Shown piece by piece: positions 1 to 11,887 of a DNA stretch of 64,000 nucleotides. How positions within the stretch are numbered: the first letter of the stretch is position 1; every line of letters starts with the position of its first letter. Under the pieces are notes generated by a model that saw only the letters and a program-made list of their open reading frames with translations, made no database searches and was not told the DNA's origin. The DNA comes from Hygrocybe punicea (Eukaryota > Basidiomycota > Agaricomycetes > Agaricales > Hygrophoraceae). The position numbers and the translations under genes are program-made. The stretch covers positions 6,123,820 to 6,187,819 of the forward strand of contig OY744466.1 of the NCBI GenBank assembly GCA_963556145.1. The letters run 5' to 3'.

Positions 1-410
1 AGCGGATATATGGCAGATGCTCCGGTTCCTCTCATCAGCGTACGTGAGACGGAGAACAAACAGTAAAAAAAGTCAGCTGGGCATACATGTCGATCCCTCT
101 GATGTGCACTCCGTCCTGGCTACCAGTTATACGAATGATGTCTTGAATCCACAGCACATAGTGTAACCGATTGGGAACCTGCAGATCAAAGAGAAGTAAA
201 TTGGGCACACTCTTTTTGTTGACATACAGGTGGACAAATGCGATCGCGTGGGAGGCGGATCGAGTGACCAAAGTCGCAGTGGAGGAGCACTTCAGTTAGA
301 CGTCTGGCTCCAAATTCGCGCAGGTAAACATATATGGCGCAGATAGAAGGGGTTCTGGCAAAGCTTTGAGATGGATCGTTTTGAAAGTCAATGGTGCTGG
401 ATTCCGAGTC
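1..410 (-). pseudogene. METTL16-like RNA m6A methyltransferase, 5' part at window edge
   Basis: METTL16/DUF890 proteins are SAM-dependent methyltransferases that put N6-methyladenosine on structured RNAs. Reading the minus strand, one exon (about 401-252) holds a stretch like STIDFQND, then LTEVLLHCDFG and DRICPP. A 50-bp intron (gtatgt..ctgcag) is followed by VPNRLHYVLWIQDII and RGID, the motif just before the SAM-binding GTG loop. A good donor (gtatgc) follows at once, so the catalytic exons should lie beyond the left edge. About 20 extra residues lie between SQ and RLTEV, and I cannot find the usual N-terminal exon upstream, so it may be a fragment or a decayed copy. The family call rests on motif order recalled from the family, not on a search. 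Confidence 0.55.
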
Positions 411-584
411 GTTGGATGGGGAAATAACACAAGACTCACTGTGAGTATACGTCTTTCCCACCATCTGCTCCTTTCTCAGCACCGTGACCAAATGCCTAAA
501 GCTAACTTGAAATCTACGGTGAGTCTCATTTACCTTTGCGGTATATTTAGTTAACCGTTACCTAGTCCACACGATCGGCTCGAC

Positions 585-890
585 GTGCAGTGTCTGCTTC
601 CATCACTGGTCGTCGCACTGCCCAGTTCGAGGTTCGTGATCGGGGTATTGCGGCAGTGCACTGGCAGTATACTCACGTCGAACATGCAGGAAGGCAACCT
701 TGTCAGAGTGCGTTACGTTAACCAAGTGTACTGGGGGACATACGTGACATTGACACAAATAGTAAGTTATTCATATGATGGCCAATTTTAATAGCTTATC
801 GTGCTGCAAGGGCAATCACCGTGTTGATATTTATGTCAACGATCGGCGATTAAGAGTTGAGGTTGCGCCCTCTGATGTGAAACATAGGTA
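585..890 (+). pseudogene. possible KOW-domain gene remnant
   Basis: Two short exon-like pieces separated by a 33-bp gt..ag interval read EGNLVRVRYVNQVYWGTYV and, in the next block, RVDIYVNDRRLRVEVAPSDV. This resembles the beta-barrel rhythm of KOW modules in SPT5-like proteins, such as the gene at 18.6-21.1 kb. No start, NGN domain or full-length frame is visible. 890-1318 shows nothing convincing. The assignment is tentative. Confidence 0.25.
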
Positions 891-1318
891 GTTATTTGAT
901 ATGGGAAATGTATTTGAGGGGGAAGGGAATGTTCATTCAGGGTCGGATAGTTAAAACTAGCGCTATTGAGAGCAAATTAGTTGCGAAGGATGTCGTACCC
1001 TCATGGAATTTTACTTACCTATCCCAGTTGCAATTGGAATGCGATATTCATCAAAACCACAGCCCCCTTTTTTCGCTCACTGGCAGAGCGGATGGTATCC
1101 GGATGGCGAAGCATACATATAACCAACAGGCGGCTCTGGGCCTAGCATTATGATGATTAGGTGGTTATTCCGGCAATTCCAAGTCCATCAACAGCCAGAA
1201 GCTGGCCATGCATCGCATATTACAACAACTCAGCCTTCTGAGTCCAATAAATGCCCCACACAACTTAAAGTAATTTAGCAAATGTGCCAACTTGAGACTG
1301 AGATTTGTGAATAGATCG

Positions 1319-4300
1319 CTACTCATACATATCCAAATCTTGTGTGTCGCCATACATTTCCGCCATCGCAAGGAGTTCCCTGTCACTGTAGTCCTCATCT
1401 TCAGCTTCTTCATCCTCGTCCCAATCCGCATCCGAGCCCTCGCTATTCTCCTCCTCCTCCTCCTCCTCCTCCTCCTCCTCCTCCTCCTTTTCATCGTCCT
1501 CGTCATCTCCCTTGTCCTCATCGGAGGCGGCGTCACCATTGGGGATATCGAGATAATTGATATCTTCTGCATCAACAGCATTATCATCGCAATCGGCAAG
1601 AACAGGGGACGGAGGCATGTCGTTGTGTTGAGCCAGAGTGGGCTCTGTCATGTGGGTATACATGTGTCCCACTGCAAGGCCCCAATGGAAGCGCATAAGC
1701 ATATCTCTATCGACAAAGCTGCAAATTGCATCATACAGCAGATGAAAAATCACTCGAATTGACTACTCACCGAAGAACGTAATACTGATGCCAATCATTT
1801 ACATCTCGGGCACACTCTGAAATGCCATGCCCATCTGGATGCCGCATCCCAGCCGCAAATTTCGGAACCAGATGACAGCTGCATAGTACATGCGCTGGAT
1901 CGATGAAACCGAATGAATCTTCTTCGCTCATGGGCGGAAATTCCAACCGATTGAGCCGAGCGTTGGCCCAACCTATATTGACCGGCTCCGAGTCATCATC
2001 CAAATTCTGATAATAGCACACCCACAGGAATTCCATCCATCGAGCACGATAATCCAACATGCCTGGTCCACTGTAGACAACGTTGACATGAAATATGCCA
2101 AGAACACGTGCATAGATATACTCGTGATTTGGTGTAGTTGCATCTTGGGAAGCAAGGAGCATAATGTTGTGGTGATCTGTTCGTGGGTTAATCGTATCCT
2201 GACCACGCCGTACATCATATGTGGTAAAGTTTATCCTCATAATATGGTGTTGGTACATCCGATCACCTTTGAAGTGTATACCATTGACTTCTGCCACGTC
2301 GTCAAGTGCCGGAATCGGCTGGGAGTGGTTCAATGACGTTAGGTCATTTCTAGCTTGCCTTTCGGTATCCAGAACATTTTTTATGCGAGGTAGTAGGTGT
2401 TTCTTGAGCTTCGACCAAAAGTTCTGTTGTGAAGTGATTCGCTTAGTGTTTTGTAAAATAATGTGAAAATTTACCTTCACTGCTGGATCTTCGGTATGAC
2501 TTCGCAAGAATGAACCAATGTGTATTGGGTGATTCTCAGCGACTCCAATATGGTGGTGAGCATCAGGGCTGTTTAACACCGGTTCCGCACCAAGAGATGC
2601 GTTATGTGAGAGCTTTTGGCGTATGGCTCTGATGCGGGCTTGCCGGCGTTCGATTTGAGCTAATTGTCTGGTAAATTTCTTTTTACTCGTCCTACAGAAT
2701 TGAGCTTTGGGATTTCGATGTTCAAGTTCGCCCTGTGACAATGTAACAGGTCAATATGCGCGATCTAGAAAATGTAGCAACACACAATTTCGGTAGTGTA
2801 CGAATCAGTAGTACCGTATCTCTTGATTGTTGCCACATAATCTCCGAACGAGTGAGCCTTGTAAGTGTTTAGATTGAATGTTTTTGGCCGGCGTTGATTT
2901 TTCTCTCGAATGTTCAACGACGAACCGACTTTTGATTGTCGCCTGCTCTCACGCCGCTTTCTTGCAGCCATTTCACGTTTTAATTCACTGGTTGAATAAG
3001 CGGAGCAGGTTACGGACTGAAAATGGCAAAGCTGTTCACCAAGGGTGGTTGTTTCGTTATCAAGGACAGCAAGTGTGGTGTCAGTGTGCATTCGTAATTT
3101 GGCAAGACCATGCCAGTGAGTGAAGGTAAAGAGAAGTTGGAGGACATTCCCATTGTGGGGTTCCGGTAATAAACCGTCAAAAACGGGGATAGCACACTAT
3201 GAAATACCAATAGAAGTCAGCACGCTATCACCAAGGATGTGAAGTGACTAACTTGTAGAAAGTCCTCGTAATTCCGTGCAGCCATTTGCTTCAGTTCCGA
3301 GGTGTTGGATGTGAATCGTCTGATCGTATCTCTGCCAAAAGTTGGAATTAATCGAAAGCTGCAGAGATGTGTAAGACATACAAAACAAGAAAGATAATAA
3401 AAAGTCACCGTCGATCTAGTTCATGGATTAAGTGTTCACCAGCAGCCTCTAGTATTCGAAGAAGATGGATAAACAACATCTTCCACATTCCAAGCTCAAT
3501 CTCATGCAAGAGGTCGATCAGAAACAACAAGAAAAAGTTGAAACTGAATCGAGAGAGTTGCTCTGAAAAAGCATTCTACAACAGACATTTGAGCAGCTAT
3601 CAAGCGATGATACATGTATGTTAACCTACACAAGTGGGAACAAGAGATTGAGTTTTGAGGAGCCGCTCCATGGGGGCACTGTCAACGGCAAAGTTTCGCT
3701 CATAGATGGCTTTTCGAGCTTGAAGTACCTTGTATTGGCGATGTTGGTCATCGACACGAGCTAACTTAACTCGCCTGGCTCGATCTCCTTTTGTGCCTGT
3801 GAGATGTGTGCTTTTCAGTGGAGTTGTACAACGAGGACATGGGAAGTTGCCCCTGTTTCGGATGCTAGCGAAGAGGATTCTTGAAACAGAGTTAGACAGA
3901 TACAAGAAACCAAACTTCAAGCCTTACTTCTCTGGATAGTCTGCTGAATAAGTGAAAATGCGAGGATAGAACCTGCGCAAAACCCCATCGCAACACTCGA
4001 TCACAATTCCGTGTTCATAAGCGTCCCAAAAATCTTCATCGAGGAGGATTCTCCACTGAGCGTGAAGTAACTCATGGTGACAGTGAGTCATGAACGCGCA
4101 TTTCATCTTCTTGTCGCCAGTATGCTGTTTTGCGAAGTCCTTAAATGAATCTGGCAACTACACGATCATCCATACCGCAGTGACGTGGAACAGCGTAGCG
4201 TGGAACGCTCACCTTCTCGAAATAGGCAATGTGTTCGCAAAGATTGCATGATGGCTTACATCTTCGATATTTTGACTCGTTTCCAAAAAACATGTACAAG

Positions 4301-5713
4301 GGCCAAAGTGTTGTGTTTCCGAATGTCGTCAAATGGGTTGTGTCCGACCAGAACATCAGTGCAACAATTACATGTGGGAGGTCACAGCCAGTTTCGCATG
4401 GAGAATTCTGCAGCTCATTATGGGCATCAATGAATGCTGGCGATGTGTATAATTCGCCGTGCACGCGGACTTCGTTCCCGTTGCCGGGGGGCCGCCAAAG
4501 CAGCTCGTAAGGTTCATAGTGGAAGTGTGGGTGATCACTTTGCTTTGCGAGCTTCTCCTTGATGACGGATACTAAAGGGCAATAATGGAAGTCGGGGACC
4601 GCATAGTCCCTAATCCCTGGATTGTCGGTAAAGCGGTGAAAGGGTACTGATATTGTGACGGGTACAGATGTCCATCCTGCATCCTCATCAACCCATTCTC
4701 CCTTGTCCCAGTCGTTGATTGCTAATTGTGCATTAATTTTGTCCCATTGCATTGTCCGGACCTCGGCGGGTTGGAAATCATCTGCACCTATGATATTGAC
4801 AAGTTCCTTGAAATCCTCTTTTGACTTCCGAACACCATGATTCCAATACCAATCACCAAGTCGGAATGAGCTCTTGTTCGGAAACGGACCGAATGATTGA
4901 GTAACATCAGATGATGAATGCGTAGTATTTGAGCCCATGTCAACGATATTGGACAACGTCAATGTGTTCACCTCGGCTTCGGGATCATGAGTTGGAAACT
5001 TTTCAGCAACATAGCGTCGGAAAAGGCCAAAATAATTCTGTGCAGTTTCGAGGACCCGGCGAAGTCGAGGACCGTGGCATTGCAATAGCTGCGACGTGGA
5101 AGGAATAGGCTGTTGTTCATAAGGGAGGGGGTGGTGCAAAATTGGAGATGGCGCCAGAGCAGCGTCGTCTATGCCAGGTGGCGGTAACGGGGGAACGGCC
5201 TCTGGAAGAATATCCCTAAGTTTCTTGTCGTGAAGCTTCAGACAAGCCACACGAAAGCGAGACGGAAGTTGTCTACGACGCTTTATGGGCCTTGTTTCAT
5301 CGAATCGAGCATCTGCCGCTGGTGACACCGGAGTAGCCGATCCCTACAAAAGTAACATGTGAGAGATTCCAAGTCCAGGAAACATTACTTCGCACCCCTG
5401 TGCATTCTTGTTGTTCGGGACCTAGCGTGCCAGTCTCTCCCTGCAAATGGCCATCAACATCATATGCACAAGGCTCTGTCGTGGCTATGTCTGAGTCTAC
5501 CGTGTTGGCTCTGCGTGTTTTAGACGCTATTGCTTGTTTTGCTCTCGCAAGTGCGCCAGATAAGCAATTTTTGCTTTTCTTGCAGCTCTTTTGATGAACT
5601 TTGAGTGCTCCCGAATGTGGGAATGTCTGACCGCAGTAACAAGTTTGAGAGAATGCTGAATCACGATCCATTGAGGTCCGGAAGGCGGGGAATGCAGAAG
5701 GCTGGGAATGCAT
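1319..5713 (-). CDS. Plavaka-type transposase with N-terminal C2H2 finger, apparently intact
   Basis: Transposase of the fungal Plavaka group (CACTA/CMC-like DNA transposons). I infer ten exons on the minus strand: 5713-5396, 5343-4213, 4157-3928, 3879-3630, 3575-3409, 3358-3253, 3196-2786, 2732-2475, 2423-1771 and 1718-1319. All introns are 43-57 bp with GT..AG, and the exons sum to 3924 nt, exactly 1307 codons plus stop with no internal stop. Landmarks in order: finger CYCGQTF..HQKSC (residues about 20-40), GLFRRYVAEKFPTHDPEAE, FRLGDWYWNHG, TISVPFHRFT, GELYTSPAFIDAH, MFWSDTTHLT, CKPSCNLCEH, RRFYPRIFTYSADYPEK, CPRCTTPL, DLLHEIELGMWK, GRDTIRRF, VFDGLLPEPHN, HWHGLAKLRMHTD, GELEHRNPK, IERRQARI, then a long acidic tail with a run of about 15 glutamates. 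I did not find the element's terminal repeats, so boundaries are open. Start chosen at the first ATG; one 14 codons in is also possible. Confidence 0.85.
1445..1490. repeat. (CTC)n microsatellite coding a poly-glutamate run
   Basis: About 15 CTC/CTT units on the plus strand. On the minus strand it encodes the glutamate run in the acidic C-terminal exon of the Plavaka transposase. Repeat-length change here would lengthen or shorten the acidic tail without shifting frame. Confidence 0.85.
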
Positions 5714-6057
5714 GCTATGAATCGCACATCATGGTCACGTGAGGGTCCTCGCGGCCTGGATTCAATGATTGATAAAAGCCGAGCGGTGTTCAAGTCCATC
5801 TATATATGAAATATATTCATAACCGGCCTCTGAACATGTCAATCCAACTTACCGTGTTAACCATAGATCGCTGTATTCGGCAACCTATGGGCCGAGGTTT
5901 GTGAAACTTTCATGTATCATACATATTAGTTTCGTAGTTCGAATCCCAGTTTATTTTGATTTGTGCCAACAGTCCATGGACATTCTGAGTCTCATACTAA
6001 TTAAGTTAGGACTATTACATATCAGCTAAACGAATGTACTGCGCAGACACAGGGGAG
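5714..6057. other. no gene seen
   Basis: Spacer between the Plavaka start and the KDZ left end. Short frames only; no terminal repeat of the Plavaka element was recognised here. Confidence 0.5.
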
Positions 6058-6092
6058 CACTGTCTGATTCCATACACTTCCCACTGGATTCC
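6058..6092 (+). repeat. left terminal inverted repeat of the KDZ element
   Basis: 35 bp matching the right end in inverted orientation with one mismatch (CACTGTC here, CACTGTT at the other end). Confidence 0.9.
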
Positions 6093-6547
6093 GGGACTGG
6101 ATTCCCGGAATTCCCAGTGGAATTCCACAGCCAAATTCCCACTTTCTCACCAAATTCAATATTTTGAATGAGGGATTCCAGTGGGAATCTTCCAGGAATT
6201 TACTGGGAATAATTCCCAGTAGATTCCCAGTAACTCGGAATCTACTGGGAGTCTACTGGGAGTCTACCCCAATTTCCAAGCAATAGCCAGATTCCAGAAA
6301 AGTTCATTATAATACAGATATTATTACTGTAGTATATTAATTAATAATCTAGTGTGGCTATTTTGGGACTTAAGCATCCCGATTAAGGAGCTGCCTGGGG
6401 TTTAAGCCCACGGAACAATAACCTCTTAGACCGGTCTTTATACCGCCGGTTCGGCGCACGGGCCATCAGGTCCGTGCGTAACTTCAACAAGGACACGTCA
6501 TGTGAGTTTTCTCAACTCAGCTCACTGTCACTGCCCCGTTGTCGACT

Positions 6548-8468
6548 ATGCCCACCAGCCGCCAAAAAGCAACAACGCGGAGCCGCGCACGTCCTGTCCC
6601 GGAGCTGCCCCATTCCAGCAAGGCCGTCGGGAGCCAATCCAATGCTAGAAAAGGCCGAGGAGAGACAGATGGAGCCAAAAAAGTGGCCAGGTACGTCTTG
6701 CATTCGTTCGTGCAGTATTGTACTGATATTTGATATAGGAAAAATACGACTACGACATCGGATGATCCGCCTACGCCCAACACTGCCGCCACGTCCTTAC
6801 GTGGATCGCCCTCTCGTCGATCGTCGTCCCGCTCCAAAACGTCAAAAAAGACTACGCGAGGTCAAAAGTAGGTGTCCGACTCGTCTCTATATCCATCCAT
6901 TACTGATCTATTTAAATTACAGGAAAAGCTCCATCGCCTGTTTGAAGGAAGACGAAGTGGCGGACTCGAAAGGCGCGCCCGCCATTTGACTCCATGAGTC
7001 CTAAAATAATCGCTCTGTTTTTTTCTGATTCTACGAATGTTTTTTTTCATAGCACTGAACGCATTCTCGAGCAGAGTGGGGACACGGTCGCCCCCCCTCC
7101 CCATCGCCGCCTTTCAGCACCAGTCCCCTTGTTACCACCCAAGCCGGTGCTTGCCATTTCTAGGCGCACGCGTAGGCCCAATGTCACCGAGAACCCTCGT
7201 GGTGATATCGCCTCTGATGACTCCGGTGATGCCGTTGAAAATGATCAATCTGATCAATCCGTTAATGATGTGGTGTATGCTGCTGAACTTGAACAATCCG
7301 CCGACGAAGCCGATGTTGCTGATGATGTTGATGCTGTGATCGAGGATGTTGCTGATGCTGTAGTTGAGGATGTTGCGGATGCTGTTGCCGAGGATGATGT
7401 GGCTGATGCTGTTGTTGAGGATGAGGATCCTGCTGCTGTGAGGGGACGTTCCCAAAACCCACGCTTTGGGTTACAGGGTGCTTTGCGGACTGAAGGAGGA
7501 GTTTTCCGTGGCCGTGCCACTGGTAATGGATTCCGCTTTGCTGATGCCGACTCTCAACTGCCTGATTTGGCATCTGTGCCGATGGGGCGTATTCTCCTCT
7601 ACGATAATCGTGTGTCCGACAAGCCTATTTTTACCATCAAGCAGCCTGTGGCTCCCGACATGAAGTTGGTCCTTACTCAACTTTCTGTGAAGTATTCGCC
7701 GGTCCGAAGTAAGAATTAATCTCCCTACGTTGAGTGGTTCTAACTCCGTTTATTAGAATATAATCGGCACATTTTTGTCAAGGAGGATGAAGAGTGGATG
7801 CTTCGAGGTTGTTATAAGCAGGCAATTGAGGATATGGAGCCACTTTCGTGGACAAAGGGTGTGGAACCTATTCTCGCACTATTGATGGTATGATTATTGT
7901 ATGTCACGTTGCGACATTGTCCTGACATCTGATTTTTTAGGATACTGAGCAGGACATTCCCCCTGTGAATGTTTCTGTTGGCTCTGCTTCAGTTATGAGT
8001 GACCTTGCCGAGCGCTTGTCTATTTCGATGCATCTCACCGCCCATGTTACCCATCCTTCTATGCTTGATGCCTACTAACGTTGGAAAGGCTTCAATGATG
8101 CTTCCGACACCCTCAACGGGATGATCTCTGATGGAAGTTGGGTGGAAAAGCGGCCTTTGGTGACTGATCTCATCACCATCTTTTCGAAGAAGACTACGTG
8201 GTATAACTATTATGTCAAAGCCTTCGAGGATATCGAGAATTATCCACCGCTCCACAAATGGCTTGAACAGGCTGATGATGCACCGCAGGCATCTGATCTC
8301 TTTCGAAAACAAAAATCTACTTATACCTTCATGGATATCTTTGACTATCGTACCCGCAACAAACCTCAACAGCAGCTCAAGAGGAAGGGGAGGGAGAATG
8401 ACGAGGTTACTGTAAAAAAGGTGAAAAAGGTGCAGAACTTGGGGAAGAAGGCTCAGCGCCAGTCGTGA
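6548..8468 (+). pseudogene. KDZ-element accessory protein, one internal stop
   Basis: First gene of the KDZ element; function unknown. Exons I can place: 6548-6690, 6739-6867, an uncertain one from 6923, about 7052-7708, 7757-7887 and 7941-8468. The 7052 exon encodes a long acidic repeat (VEDVADAVVEDVADAVAED-like units, 7290-7440) and then MGRILLYDNRV. The last exon holds WYNYYVKAFEDI and HKWLEQADDAP, then a lysine-rich C-terminus. In that exon codon 8076-8078 is TAA within an otherwise open frame (DAY-stop-RWKGF), explained by one C-to-T change from CAA. The phase of the exon near 6923-7006 is unresolved. A good donor at 8465 (gtgagt) could join it to the downstream gene instead of stopping at 8468. 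Confidence 0.55.
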
Positions 8469-8582
8469 GTAGATAGTCTTGTGCCGTACAAATCTAAATA
8501 CATCCCAACTCAATTTTATCATAGTTGGCTCCTCACTTTTTTGTTTTGTTGTGGACATGTATTTTCAACACATGTCTGGATA

Positions 8583-10953
8583 ATGGCTCTTCTTTGTGGA
8601 ATTGCTCTCCTGCCTGTGACATATGCCCTTCCAACTACCACACCATTTCCTGACCTACCATTTGCGGATTTCAGCCAACTCATCCTCGGCCAGTTTGGTT
8701 CGCAGATCAAACTCACCACGGTTCTCATGATTTTATTTTCCCTCACACAAAACTCCAACATGCTCAATCTCCATGCACGACAACAGCATCCGCAGTGTGA
8801 TGGAGAGATTAGAGTGACAGTCACTGGATGGATGAAGGCGTTTGTTTGGAGTTTGCAAAACCGGCTTGGTGCTACGACCGATGATCTGTTCCAACCATCT
8901 GATGGATCCCTCCCATCTCGAGATGCACGCATTACTACCATTGGCCGGAAGGTGGACAATATTGTGCAAGGTCTTGGTCTTATGCCATATCACCGTAATG
9001 GCCAGTTTCGCATGTGGCTTGGTCAGATTTCAGATACTGACATTGCTCCTATTCGGCTATTGTGTCCCAATATTGCTGAATGCATGACTGAGGACTGTGA
9101 ACCTCGAGCTTTACGTCAAACCACCCGGGAACACAATATTCCACGCGTTATTTTATGTGAAGGCACTCAAGTATATCATGATGTTGCTCTGACAACTGGA
9201 TTTTGCCCATCTTGTGAGGTAGGCTTTTTGTTTTTTGATCTGTTTTACTTTTTATTTTTACAAAATTAATTATAAACTTGTAGACGTGATACTCTCCAGA
9301 TCATGAACGTATATCTGACCCTCAGAATTCATCTGCATTCTTGGACGTCTATCTCAATTCTGCTAAATATCTGAAGATTGGCAAATCTCTCTGGGTTGAT
9401 CGAATCTTTTCACGTGCGGTTCTTAATGGCATATATAGCTTCCATGCATCATCATCTGCATATGCCGACTTCTGGAACCACAGCTATGGCCATGGAATAT
9501 CAATATCACGTCATCAAGTCTGGCAATCATTTGTTCAAGAATCGATCCGAACAATTGCTTCCTCCTCCGATATCGATTTCACCTTGCACCCTGGTGCTTC
9601 TACAAAAGACATGGCAGAAGCTGCATTTGAGATTCTAGGTGAAGATGGAATCATTCGGAGTGCAGATCAACATGCATGCTCAGAGTGTACACATGCCTAC
9701 AAAGCAACATCTGATATTCTTGCTGGTGGAGATCCTGCTGGTGGAGATCCTGCTGGTACTGTAGGGGTTGATGAAAATCGAGTCGTGCCTGCCCTTCAAG
9801 GACCTGATGCAAATTTAGCATTATTAGATGCACAGTTTGCTCATCAACAAGGTGTTCAGCAAGCTCAAACCATGGAGGATGCTATGGATCTTGACCATGC
9901 TCCTGTGAGAATGGTAGTGGTTGATGGGATAGTAATGGGGCACCAAGTATTTTATTACTTTTCACAATGAAAACAAATACTAAAGCACTATAATATGTAG
10001 CATTGCGCATATGATGGCTGTACTGGAGACTTGGCCAATGCCAGAGGTGGAGTTTTCTGTTCTCAACATGAAAACCTCTATGGCAATATTTGCCATGTTC
10101 GGAATTGCAACAATCCCAAGGTTGTCCGTACACGAGCATGCCAACAACATCAAGAATTGTGGTATCAGCACGTTATCCGTTATGGTCGCCAAACATTACT
10201 TGGATTTAATCGGCTTCTACGTCACTCTGAGGCTGAAAATCTACCATGGCTCCCTCAAAATTATCACCAAGAACAACCCCATGATCAACCAGCTGGTACT
10301 CAGCGTCAACGTGCCAACTATTTCCAGCCATCCCGATTCTACTGTGTTGAGACAATTTGTGCACCATGTGGCATTGTTATCGCCTGGACCAAGTTTTCAA
10401 GAGCAGAATCACCAACCAATATCTTGGAATTTCTGGAATCAGTATTTCCTACTGAAGACTCTCGTCCCGATTTCATCTGTATTGACAAGGCTTGCTTAGT
10501 GCTTCGATCATGCATTGCTAATGGAAGCTGGAACACATGGAAGAACACTACAAGATTCATCGTGGACTCCTATCATTATATCAATCATCGGGTTGAGGAC
10601 TACATCTGTCGCAAATGGTGCAATCCTGCTCCATTAAATGGATCTCAACCAAATCTTGTCATTGTGGAACAAGATGGAAACAATGTCCAACATTATAAGC
10701 GTGCTTTTAATACACAGGTAAGTCAATGATACTTTTATGTATGTCACTATATTCACAGTGTAATTATTAGGCCTGTAAACAGCTTAATGCATGGCTGGCA
10801 GGCTATGAGTCAATTCTCAAGCGAATGACTCCTTCCAACTTCAATTGGTTTCTACATACCATGCTGTTTTATCATACACAGCGTATTATTGATAAGCAAA
10901 CAGGAGATGAAGAAGAAGTTGATGATGATGATGAGTCTGAAAGTGATGAGTAG
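8583..10953 (+). pseudogene. KDZ transposase with CxC5/CxC6-like cysteine clusters, one internal stop
   Basis: Exons 8583-9218, 9284-9946, 10001-10717 and 10771-10953 sum to 2199 nt (732 residues) with consistent phase. Landmarks: FSLTQNSNMLNLHARQQ near the start; CPSCE at 9204-9218 joined to T-stop-YSPDHER; FFxxxx-free stretch LKIGKSLWVDRIFSRAVLNG; HACSECTHAYKA; MVVVDGIVMG; then the CxC6-like cluster HCAYDGCTGDL..GGVFCSQH..ICHVRNC..RACQQHQ; later FICIDKACLVL, RFIVDSYHYINH and CKQLNAWLAGYESILKRM, which fit an RNase H-fold transposase; and an acidic tail. Codon 9287-9289 is TGA where relatives have arginine, one C-to-T change from CGA at a CpG. A single stop suggests recent loss of function. 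An in-frame extension upstream to 8525 by splicing is possible. Confidence 0.75.
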
Positions 10954-11020
10954 ATGGTCGTTATCTAAGTTCATGTTCATATGTAGTATCTTTTGCTTTT
11001 GACAATGACTGAAAACTACA

Positions 11021-11118
11021 ATACAACAACAGCAACAACAGCAACAACAGCAACAGCAGCAGCAACAGCAACAACAGCAACAGCAACAGCAACAGTAACA
11101 ACAGTAACATAACAGTAA

Positions 11119-11178
<60 letters not shown>

Positions 11179-11235
11179 TAACAACAGTAACAACAGCAAC
11201 AGCAACAGCAACAGCAACAACAGCAAGAGTGACAA
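11021..11235. repeat. (CAA/CAG)n microsatellite, about 200 bp
   Basis: Nearly uninterrupted CAA/CAG/TAA triplets just 3' of the KDZ transposase and inside the element. It creates long artificial reading frames (poly-Leu/poly-Cys on the minus strand), which I do not treat as genes. Confidence 0.9.
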
Positions 11236-11852
11236 TAGAAACATAATGGGAATAAAGTGAATCATGATGAACCTTTGAAGGGTCCTTGGACTTTGCTAGG
11301 GCTTTGGACAGGTTTATCCAATCATCAAAGACAATGCTAAGATAATGATGATTTTTTTGGAATTGATATGGATCAGTATATACTGGAGTTAACAGTTAGA
11401 ATTTAATAGTCATTTAGTATCTTGAATATTTGAAATATCTAGGAATATAGCAAGAAAGTGACAAATGTTTTGCAAGGAATCCACCTGGACTCCACCCCCT
11501 ACCAAATATGGAGCGTGGGAAAATATTGCCTAATTTGGTTAGTATGCCCATTGTATACCCAAACCCATATATAGTGTCAGATTTATTTTATTTAGAAAAT
11601 TGAGTGAGAAAAATGCAAAAAAGTCGAAAAAAGCCGGCACTTTTCAAAAACTCGGCAGGATTCCCACTAGATTCCCAGTGGATTCCCAGTAAATTCCTGA
11701 CTGAGTCACTCCATTCAAATAGATGATATGCCCCACTAGACTCCCACTAGACTCCCACTGGACTCCCACTGGACTCCCACTTGTTTCAGGATTTTATGGG
11801 ATTCCCACTGTGGGAATCCAGTGGGAATCCACACCCAAAATGCAGCAAAGTG

Positions 11853-11887
11853 GGAATCCAGTGGGAAGTGTATGGAATCAAACAGTG
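11853..11887 (-). repeat. right terminal inverted repeat of the KDZ element
   Basis: Inverted copy of 6058-6092, ending in AACAGTG at 11887. The subterminal zone 11655-11850 has many GGGAATCC / GGACTCCCACT words that mirror the left subterminal zone. Confidence 0.9.

Larger units (their letters stand above)
6058..11887 (+). mobile_element. KDZ-type DNA transposon with 35-bp terminal inverted repeats
   Basis: The left end at 6058 and the reverse complement of the right end at 11887 both begin CACTGYTTGATTCCATACAC when the one differing base near position 7 is ignored; they match at 34 of 35 positions. Just inside each end is a block of degenerate repeats built on GGATTCCCAGTG (6075-6270 and 11655-11880), likely transposase binding sites. 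It carries two plus-strand genes (6548-8468 and 8583-10953), the second with the CxC5/CxC6-like cysteine clusters associated with KDZ (Kyakuja-Dileera-Zisupton) transposases. The flanks share an imperfect direct repeat, AGACACAGGGGAG against AGACACGGGGAG. Confidence 0.85.

Noticed and set aside
7132..7573. Ser/Thr- and Gln/His-rich minus-strand frames
   Set aside because: Antisense of the acidic repeat in the KDZ accessory gene.
11021..11235. CRISPR-like array
   Set aside because: Pure triplet repeat without unique spacers, in eukaryotic DNA.
10852..11265. Long minus-strand frame of poly-leucine and poly-cysteine
   Set aside because: Produced by the CAA/CAG microsatellite; no other coding signal.
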